A stretch of DNA of 9,542 nt, taken from assembly GCA_013331315.1 (NCBI GenBank), contig DUGQ01000222.1:1409-10950 (forward strand), read 5' to 3'. Below the pieces are notes generated by a model that worked only from the letters and a program-made list of their open reading frames with translations, was not told the origin of the DNA and ran no database searches. Position numbers and translations under genes: made by a program. The first letter of the stretch is position 1. Each line of letters opens with the position of its first letter. Origin of the DNA: Thermoplasmata archaeon (GTDB lineage Archaea; Thermoplasmatota; Thermoplasmata; UBA10834). This document shows positions 1-4,658 of the stretch, piece by piece.

Positions 1-1
1 C

Positions 2-406
2 CAGAAGAGGCGGGGGTTCCGATGGATCATAACGCTAAAGGGCGACGAACGGCCCATCGGCACTCTCGGTTACTACAAATGGTCTCCTTCGGCGAGCTAC
101 CAGGCTGAGATGGGCTACGACCTTGAGAAGCAGCACTGGGGCGAGGGGATAATGACAGAGGCGATGATGGCGGTCATCGACTTCGGCTTCGAGAAGATGG
201 AGCTCAACCGGATCGAGGTGTTCATCATGCCCAGGAACAAGCGTTCCATCAGGATGATAAAGAACCTCGGGTTCAAGAAGGAGGGCGTCCTCAGACAGCG
301 CTACTTCGACGAGTTCGGCAACTTCGCCGACGATGCCCTGTTCTCGATGCTCAGGTCCGACTGGGAAGAGTTGAAGGCGGAGTGGGACGAGAAGAGAGGA
401 TTGTGA
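2..406 (+). CDS. GNAT-family N-acetyltransferase, RimJ/RimL-like (5' end outside the window)
   Basis: The frame is open from the first bases of the window and ends at TGA 404-406, giving 134 residues; the start lies upstream. Visible are the GNAT acetyl-CoA binding signature QHWGEG (Q/R-x-x-G-x-G/A, window residues 44-49), followed by a helix, a central strand (ELNRIEVFIMPRN), and the conserved RNKRSIRMIKNLGFKKEGVL segment typical of the RimJ/RimL subgroup, in which an Asn-x-x-Ser precedes the helix ending in LGF-x-x-EG. Such enzymes transfer acetyl from acetyl-CoA to protein N-termini, amino acids, antibiotics or polyamines in the cytosol; the substrate cannot be told from this fragment. The family is usually about 170-190 residues, so roughly 40-50 residues are missing upstream. 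An internal ATG at 110 would cut the fold and is not the start. Confidence 0.9.
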   Translation, partial: QKRRGFRWIITLKGDERPIGTLGYYKWSPSASYQAEMGYDLEKQHWGEGIMTEAMMAVIDFGFEKMELNRIEVFIMPRNKRSIRMIKNLGFKKEGVLRQRYFDEFGNFADDALFSMLRSDWEELKAEWDEKRGL

Positions 407-481
407 GGAGGCCGACCGTCAGGGAGAAGCCCGCGAACTCACCCCTCCTTCCGTCGTTTCAGACTGAGAGTCCGAGGGTGC

Positions 482-499
482 GTTGACACATGAGTCAAC
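482..499. promoter_or_regulatory. Short inverted repeat upstream of the small membrane protein gene
   Basis: GTTGAC (482-487) and GTCAAC (494-499) form a perfect 6-base inverted repeat with a 6-base spacer, about 60 bases before the next gene. It could be an operator, but a repeat this short can arise by chance. No strong TATA box is evident; GATATGA at about 515-521 is a weak candidate. Confidence 0.2.
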
Positions 500-556
500 C
501 GGAACGGAAAGAGGATATGACGCCGACGCCATTCCTAGACGTGTGGAGGAAATGGC

Positions 557-937
557 GTGAACAGCTCAGCCATTCGGCGGAACGGCCTCGTCAGCAAACG
601 GGAGGTCGCCAGGCTGAAGAGGATACGCAGCAGGCAGAGAGTCCTACAGATTGCGCTGAGTGTCGTTGCTGGCATCGCGGCCTTCGTCCTCGGCGCGGTC
701 ACGCGCGATGTGATAACGGGGGCGGCGACGTATCCGTACGCGACGGGAGCCGCTGCTTCGGCTGCTGGAATCGGACTTGAACGCTCGAGCGCTTCAGAGA
801 ACAGGCTTGTGCTAGTTGTCATAGGCGCCCTGTGTGTCGTCATGTTCACGCTCGGAGTACTCCTCACCGAGGGGCACACGGAAAGTACCGCTCCCTCGCT
901 GGGCGTCGCCCCCGAGTATGGCGTGTTTCACTCGTGA
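557..937 (+). CDS. Small two-helix membrane protein of unknown function
   Basis: A 126-residue protein of no recognised family. The N-terminal 28 residues are strongly basic (RRNG, KREVARLKRIRSRQR), followed by a hydrophobic segment at residues 30-48, a small-residue loop rich in Ala and Gly (49-82), and a second hydrophobic segment at 83-103. By the positive-inside rule the basic N-terminus and the short C-terminal tail should both be cytoplasmic. The GTG start at 557 is chosen because GGAGG (545-549) lies 7 bases upstream and a TAG at 536-538 closes the frame above; ATG 552 is followed directly by a stop in its own frame. The gene converges on the C11-like gene downstream. The long frame on the other strand at 535-879 and the + frame from 490 lack such features and look like shadows. 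Confidence 0.6.
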   Translation: MNSSAIRRNGLVSKREVARLKRIRSRQRVLQIALSVVAGIAAFVLGAVTRDVITGAATYPYATGAAASAAGIGLERSSASENRLVLVVIGALCVVMFTLGVLLTEGHTESTAPSLGVAPEYGVFHS

Positions 938-990
938 GTGAGTGGATCCTAGGACAGCGTGGCATCTTCGTTCTCAGGCAAGAAGCCGGA

Positions 991-1010
991 GCGGCGTCCT
1001 GCGACGCCGC
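991..1010. repeat. Perfect 8-bp hairpin between convergent genes
   Basis: GCGGCGTC (991-998) and GACGCCGC (1003-1010) pair perfectly around the 4-base loop CTGC. It lies about 55 bases after the stop of the upstream + gene, in the gap between two convergent genes. It may help end transcription, but no T-run follows it on the + strand, so this is a weak inference. Confidence 0.4.
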
Positions 1011-1039
1011 CATCGAGAAATGAAACCGAGAAAGGGTTT

Positions 1040-1094
1040 AGGTGTTCCCCGTGGGCTCTTGTCGGGAGCCACCCACGACCCGCGAGGAACACCT
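1040..1094 (-). terminator. Long imperfect hairpin after the C11-like gene, possible terminator
   Basis: AGGTGTTCC (1040-1048) pairs perfectly with GGAACACCT (1086-1094), and inside it CGTGGG (1050-1055) pairs with CCCACG (1072-1077), making a roughly 55-base stem with internal loops. It lies 30 bases past the stop of the minus-strand C11-like gene. Read on the minus strand it is followed by a pyrimidine-rich stretch with short T-runs (1011-1039). That fits a terminator for the minus-strand gene; it could instead be a structured 3' UTR element. Confidence 0.4.
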
Positions 1095-1123
1095 GCCAGA
1101 TGCAGGCACGGTCTCGCTCAACC

Positions 1124-2815
1124 TCAGCCAGGCGACCCTCTGGGGCCGTCCGGATAGCCGTAGATGAGCCATCTCGAGTCCAAGTACACCTCGAAGAAGT
1201 CCATCCACTCGGTGCTGGAGGTGAAGTCGAGCCCGATCTCGTCGTACGCCATCGGAGAGTCGATACAGTAGTACTCCGCTGGGAGTATCACACCCTCGAG
1301 CTGGTTACCATCAGGGACCTCGCAGCCGTAGTAGAGATACGACCTGGTCCGGGTCATGTCACTCCACTCGTCGAGGTCGTCCCACTGGAGCCAGGATGGC
1401 GGGAACCATATGTTCAGGCCGTGCGGGAACGAGTTACCCGAGCGGTTCAAGATCTGGCACTGGGACAGCCAAACGAGAGCACCGTCTTGGCTGATCATGC
1501 TGGCGTCGAACACGCCCCTGTAGATGCCAGGTTCCTCGTACCCGAACTTCTCCATGAAATCCTCGAGCAGCAACCTGACGAGCGGGTCCTTCAGCTCCAC
1601 CAGGTCAGGTATCTCGGTCACGTCCCCGCTCGGCGGGTCGGGGTCACCGTAGGCGTCGTAGTTCGTGAGGGCCGACATGCTCCAAAGCCAAGTGTAGGCG
1701 TCCGGGAGCCACTCGTAACCCTGTTGGTCGTTCATCTTGCCGATGAGCGCCTTGTCCCTCGATGAGGATATGTTGTTCCGGTTCAGCGGTATCCAGGACC
1801 ACACCTCCTCTTCGCCGTCAGGATAGTACCACTGGTCGAGCTTGGCGTCCACGTCTATGCCATTTGCCTCGGCGGCTTCGACGACATCACTGGGTACTTC
1901 GCCGTACAGCATGTACTTCAGGAAGCTGTCGAACGAGTTCACGACCGCCTCCAACTTCTCGCCTCCCTCTCCCATTCGGAAGGCCGCGGCAGTGACGGAC
2001 ATCTGCGAGTTGGATATCAGCTTGTCATAGATCGGCTTCTTCCCCTCCGTGTTGTTGTAGTACAGCACGTAGTCCTCGACCATTCGCACGCACGCGGCTT
2101 CGGGCGACATCGACGGCTCGTTCACAAGGTCGGTCATGAACATGCAGTACGGCATCCCCTCCAGCGGGACTTGCTGCTGCGAGCCGACGAAGTAGTCCGT
2201 CACCTCGCGGAGCTCATAGGCGACCTCGATTGAGCCCATGTTGTCGCCGTCGAAGACGAGGACGTCCAACCACGAGCCCTCCACCTCCCCGTAGACGGCC
2301 TCGAGCGCGGCCCTCAGGCCATCGATCGGCATGAGGAGGTCCTCGTTGCCGACGTTGTCGTTGTCCTGACATATACCGCACCACGCGTGGCCGTTCTTCA
2401 GGACGAGCATCGTGTTGTCCCCGGGATACTCCCCCAATGCGAACTCGAGGAACTCCACCATCGTCTCGGGATCGGTCATCGTGCGCTCCGCGTTACCCGA
2501 CCCGAGGGCAGTGCTCGTCAGGTCCTCCCGGCCGTCCTTCGTCAGCTCGTAGACCTTCGTGTCGCCGCTCTTCGGGCCGTCGACGAGCGCGACAACCGAG
2601 ACGCTCGCGGAATCCGCGTCGGTGAGGTCCAATGCCTTCAGCGTCTGCTCGACGCAGAACTCAGTCGCCTGGTATAGATCGTTGTCCGCTCCGAAGTACA
2701 TATAGACTGCCCAATCGGCGGGCTCTGGGTCCGCTACAGCGGTCAAGCTGCTCGCCGGGACAGCCATACAACAAACTGCTGCGATCAGCAGTGGCCATTT
2801 CCACCTAGTTCTCAA
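1124..2815 (-). CDS. Secreted clostripain-like (peptidase C11) protein with the catalytic cysteine replaced
   Basis: 563 residues. Residues 1-28 form a signal peptide (basic MRTRWKW, a hydrophobic core, then ASSLTAVA). The C11 core follows: MYFGADNDL (39-47), the His loop NGHAWCG (141-147, H143), then DVLVFDGDNMGSIEVAYEL (184-202), GSQQQVPLEGMPY (211-223), and a late HGLNIWFP strand (465-472). In clostripain and PmC11 the segment after His reads FDACLM, the Cys being the nucleophile; here it reads FDGDNM, with Asp191 at that position while the preceding Asp and the flanking sequence are kept. The His to D191 spacing of 48 is close to PmC11 (46). The protein is therefore probably inactive as a cysteine protease, or works differently. 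No C-terminal anchor is seen, so it is likely extracellular. The TTG start at 2815 is chosen because GGGGGAG lies about 8 bases upstream; ATG 2820 stops after two codons. Confidence 0.82.
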   Translation of the reverse strand: MRTRWKWPLLIAAVCCMAVPASSLTAVADPEPADWAVYMYFGADNDLYQATEFCVEQTLKALDLTDADSASVSVVALVDGPKSGDTKVYELTKDGREDLTSTALGSGNAERTMTDPETMVEFLEFALGEYPGDNTMLVLKNGHAWCGICQDNDNVGNEDLLMPIDGLRAALEAVYGEVEGSWLDVLVFDGDNMGSIEVAYELREVTDYFVGSQQQVPLEGMPYCMFMTDLVNEPSMSPEAACVRMVEDYVLYYNNTEGKKPIYDKLISNSQMSVTAAAFRMGEGGEKLEAVVNSFDSFLKYMLYGEVPSDVVEAAEANGIDVDAKLDQWYYPDGEEEVWSWIPLNRNNISSSRDKALIGKMNDQQGYEWLPDAYTWLWSMSALTNYDAYGDPDPPSGDVTEIPDLVELKDPLVRLLLEDFMEKFGYEEPGIYRGVFDASMISQDGALVWLSQCQILNRSGNSFPHGLNIWFPPSWLQWDDLDEWSDMTRTRSYLYYGCEVPDGNQLEGVILPAEYYCIDSPMAYDEIGLDFTSSTEWMDFFEVYLDSRWLIYGYPDGPRGSPG

Positions 2816-2904
2816 ACCATCAACTCCCCCTATCCAAGATCAATGTATGTTGTCCACTGACTTTGGGATTGATAGAGGGCTGAAATAGGTCGTATTTCCT
2901 CGCC

Positions 2905-2918
2905 TGAAACCGGTTTCA
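2905..2918. promoter_or_regulatory. Perfect 14-bp palindrome between two minus-strand genes
   Basis: TGAAACCGGTTTCA is a perfect palindrome about 90 bases upstream of the C11-like gene start and 48 bases past the stop of the winged-helix gene. It could be an operator for the C11-like gene or part of a terminator for the regulator gene. A looser copy of the half-sites (TGAAACC at 1021-1027, GGGTTTA at 1034-1040) lies beyond the other end of the C11-like gene. Confidence 0.3.
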
Positions 2919-2965
2919 TCTGCCCGGCTACAGACGCTCTCCGCGGCGCGTTGTACGAAAACTGA

Positions 2966-3469
2966 CTACCTGAGTATCCTGACCCGGTTGGTCATGCCGT
3001 GTCTCTCGCGGACGACCAGGCCTCGTCCCTCGAGCTTGTCGAGCAGCCTGGTGACCTTGGCCTTCGAGAATATGCCCGAAGAGACGATGTGCATCTGCAG
3101 GAGCTCGCCCCCGGCCTCGCTGATCATCTGGTACAGCTTCTGCTCGTCCTCTGGCAAGGATGCCAGGACCGCCTCTTCGTCGACCGCGGCGGTCTCGCCC
3201 TCGGATTCGGCGTCGGACTGCCCAGGATCGGCGACCGTCTCGGGAGAAGGTTCCGCGGGGCGTCCCTCCTTTGCGTACCGGTACATAATCGCGGCGGAGA
3301 CGAATGAGACGGCTGCGGCCGCGACCACAACAATCCAGCGACCCCTGGACAGGTCGAACGAGAGCGACCCCTCTGCCGGGATGGAGGAGCTGAGGACGGC
3401 CAGGATGACCAGGGTGGACACGAAGACGGCCCCAGCGGAGAAGTAGAATCCAGCAGTTCTTCTGACCAC
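2966..3469 (-). CDS. Membrane-anchored winged helix-turn-helix transcription regulator
   Basis: 167 residues. Two hydrophobic segments (about 6-28 and 43-62) flank a short loop, followed by an acidic, proline- and serine-containing linker (67-103) and a C-terminal winged-helix domain (105-167). In that domain LPEDEQKLYQMISEAGGELLQ is helix 1 and the turn, IFSKAKVTRLLDKLEGRGLV is the recognition helix with the MarR-like KVTRLLDKLEGRGLV pattern, and VRERHGMTNRVRIL is the wing. Both termini should be cytoplasmic, putting the DNA-binding domain on the inner face of the membrane. Proteins of this layout are common in archaea and are thought to sense envelope or membrane signals. The GTG start at 3469 is chosen because a TATA-like TAAAATAT (minus strand, about 3492-3499) is centred about 26 bases upstream, so the mRNA is probably leaderless. 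It is transcribed divergently from the calcium-repeat protein gene. Confidence 0.85.
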   Translation of the reverse strand: MVRRTAGFYFSAGAVFVSTLVILAVLSSSIPAEGSLSFDLSRGRWIVVVAAAAVSFVSAAIMYRYAKEGRPAEPSPETVADPGQSDAESEGETAAVDEEAVLASLPEDEQKLYQMISEAGGELLQMHIVSSGIFSKAKVTRLLDKLEGRGLVVRERHGMTNRVRILR

Positions 3470-3490
3470 GAGGGCGTAAGAATGCTGCTC

Positions 3491-3500
3491 GATATTTTAC
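3491..3500 (-). promoter_or_regulatory. TATA box for the winged-helix regulator gene
   Basis: On the minus strand GTAAAATATC is centred about 26 bases before the GTG at 3469, the usual archaeal distance from TATA box to transcription start. This predicts a leaderless transcript beginning at or next to the start codon. Confidence 0.6.
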
Positions 3501-3516
3501 ACTTCCCCAAACAGTG

Positions 3517-3529
3517 CGTCCGAAGGACG
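3517..3529. promoter_or_regulatory. Inverted repeat in the divergent promoter region
   Basis: CGTCC (3517-3521) and GGACG (3525-3529) form a 5-bp inverted repeat around GAA, lying between the two divergent TATA boxes. It is an operator candidate for the adjacent winged-helix protein. The arms are short, so the call is weak. Confidence 0.25.
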
Positions 3530-3539
3530 TGAGTCGGGG

Positions 3540-3551
3540 GTCAGTCCTGAC
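3540..3551. promoter_or_regulatory. Second inverted repeat in the divergent promoter region
   Basis: GTCAG (3540-3544) and CTGAC (3547-3551) form a 5-bp inverted repeat around TC. Its centre is about 22 bases, roughly two helical turns, from that of the neighbouring CGTCC/GGACG repeat, so both could face the same side of the DNA. That arrangement would suit paired dimers of a winged-helix regulator. Confidence 0.25.
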
Positions 3552-3579
3552 TTGACAGACCCGGGCCGAAGCGCAACAG

Positions 3580-3588
3580 TATTTAAAC
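3580..3588 (+). promoter_or_regulatory. TATA box for the calcium-repeat protein gene
   Basis: TATTTAAAC is a good archaeal TATA box and predicts transcription to start near 3608-3612. That is downstream of GTG 3601, so this GTG is unlikely to be the translation start of the following gene. Confidence 0.6.
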
Positions 3589-3672
3589 GTATCTGCAAAT
3601 GTGCGCAAAAGGATTTTAGAGCAGGGGCGGAATGATATCCTAGAGGTCCACGACGGGGGAGGCTTGGAGCAC

Positions 3673-4419
3673 TTGCTCGACGTTCTCAGAAGACGCGATA
3701 CAGATGCTGCGTCAGCCGCGCTACTCGTGGTGTCCGTCCTGCTCCTCGCATTCGTGATGACCAGCCCGGCGATGTCGCCGCTAGCCTCCATATCGGACAT
3801 AGACGGGGACGGCGTTTCCGACACCTCCGACAAGTTCCCGGTCGACCCACTCGAATGGAGCGACTCTGACGGAGATGGCGTAGGTGACAAGAGCGACGCC
3901 TTCCCAGACGACCCATTGGAGGCGATGGACTCCGACAACGACGGCATAGGTGACGTCTCGGATTTCCTTGACGAGGGCAACGGGGGCATCAGGGTGAGCC
4001 TGATCAAGTTCGAGTTCGAGGGGTACTCCTCGGAGTACAACCGCATCAAGTACTGCCCGGACGCCTGGTTCGAGATCAGACTGGACACGGACTGCGACGG
4101 AGAGTTCGACGTCTTCGCCCAGAGCGAGGTCTTCTCGTGCGTGGAGCGGCTGGAGTCGTTCTTCGTCGCGGACTTCGACCTCGCCGACGACTCGAAGTCC
4201 ATCCGGTTCTCGATACTCGTCTACGACGTCTGGGACATGGACAACAACAACGTGACCGACTTCGAGATCATCGACTACATACCCGTCGACGGCGTGCTTG
4301 CGGACGACGCCACGGTGGACCTGCCGTGCTGTTGCACCTGGACGTATTGCGGGGAAGGGGACAACGAGACTCCGGACTGCCGTATGGAGTACTCGGCCGT
4401 GACCGTCCCACTGGACTAG
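3673..4419 (+). CDS. Secreted/anchored protein with thrombospondin type 3-like calcium-binding repeats
   Basis: 248 residues from TTG 3673. The N-terminus has LRRRDTDAAS followed by a hydrophobic helix (about 13-29), which acts as a membrane anchor or signal and resembles the class III (type IV pilin-like) signal of archaeal pilins. Three tandem 22-residue repeats follow with the aspartate ladder of TSP3/EF-like loops: DIDGDGVSD (42-50), DSDGDGVGD (64-72) and DSDNDGIGD (86-94), the first two ending in FP-x-DPLE. These bind calcium in known families. The rest (101-248) is an unrecognised, acidic, probably beta-rich domain with eight cysteines, including a CCC triplet at 219-221 and others at 226 and 236. 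The frame is open back to GTG 3601 (272 residues), but the TATA box at 3580-3588 places transcription start after 3601, while GGGGGAGG (3655-3662) is well spaced for TTG 3673. No function beyond a surface calcium-binding role can be assigned. Confidence 0.75.
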   Translation: MLDVLRRRDTDAASAALLVVSVLLLAFVMTSPAMSPLASISDIDGDGVSDTSDKFPVDPLEWSDSDGDGVGDKSDAFPDDPLEAMDSDNDGIGDVSDFLDEGNGGIRVSLIKFEFEGYSSEYNRIKYCPDAWFEIRLDTDCDGEFDVFAQSEVFSCVERLESFFVADFDLADDSKSIRFSILVYDVWDMDNNNVTDFEIIDYIPVDGVLADDATVDLPCCCTWTYCGEGDNETPDCRMEYSAVTVPLD

Positions 4420-4658
4420 GCCTCGGGCGACCGCGTAGCGCGTGTTGAGGGAGCCCGTCCGATCCTCTTCTGGGAACTGGAATTCCTTGTACGACTCTAT
4501 CATCAGGCCGGACGAAGTGATGAAGCCGCCACAGAACCTGGAAGAAACATCTCGAGGGCCTCGTAGTTGCACGCTCGATTAGCCGTATCGCGCCCATCAC
4601 CCCACAGAGACGTCCACGTCAGCGGGGGAGGTGGGGTCGGTTCGACACGGGCACCATA

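Noticed and set aside
490..780. 96-codon + frame overlapping the small membrane protein
   Set aside because: It lacks the good Shine-Dalgarno sequence and hydrophobic segments of the 557-937 frame and has an arginine- and cysteine-rich out-of-frame look.
959..1765. 268-codon open frame on the + strand
   Set aside because: It is antisense to the C11-like gene, which has clear family motifs; the + product is low in recognisable structure and arises from GC-rich codon bias.
2928..4202. 424-codon open frame on the - strand
   Set aside because: It runs antisense to the calcium-repeat gene and out of frame over the winged-helix gene. The Ser-rich product is the reverse reading of the Asp-rich repeats.
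4420..4658. Open frames on both strands in the convergent gap, including a 49-codon in-frame continuation after the calcium-repeat stop and a minus-strand frame from 4572
   Set aside because: The + continuation has no start of its own, and the minus frame runs mostly antisense to the calcium-repeat gene. I see no ribosome site, family motif or clear hairpin, so this is treated as plain intergenic DNA.
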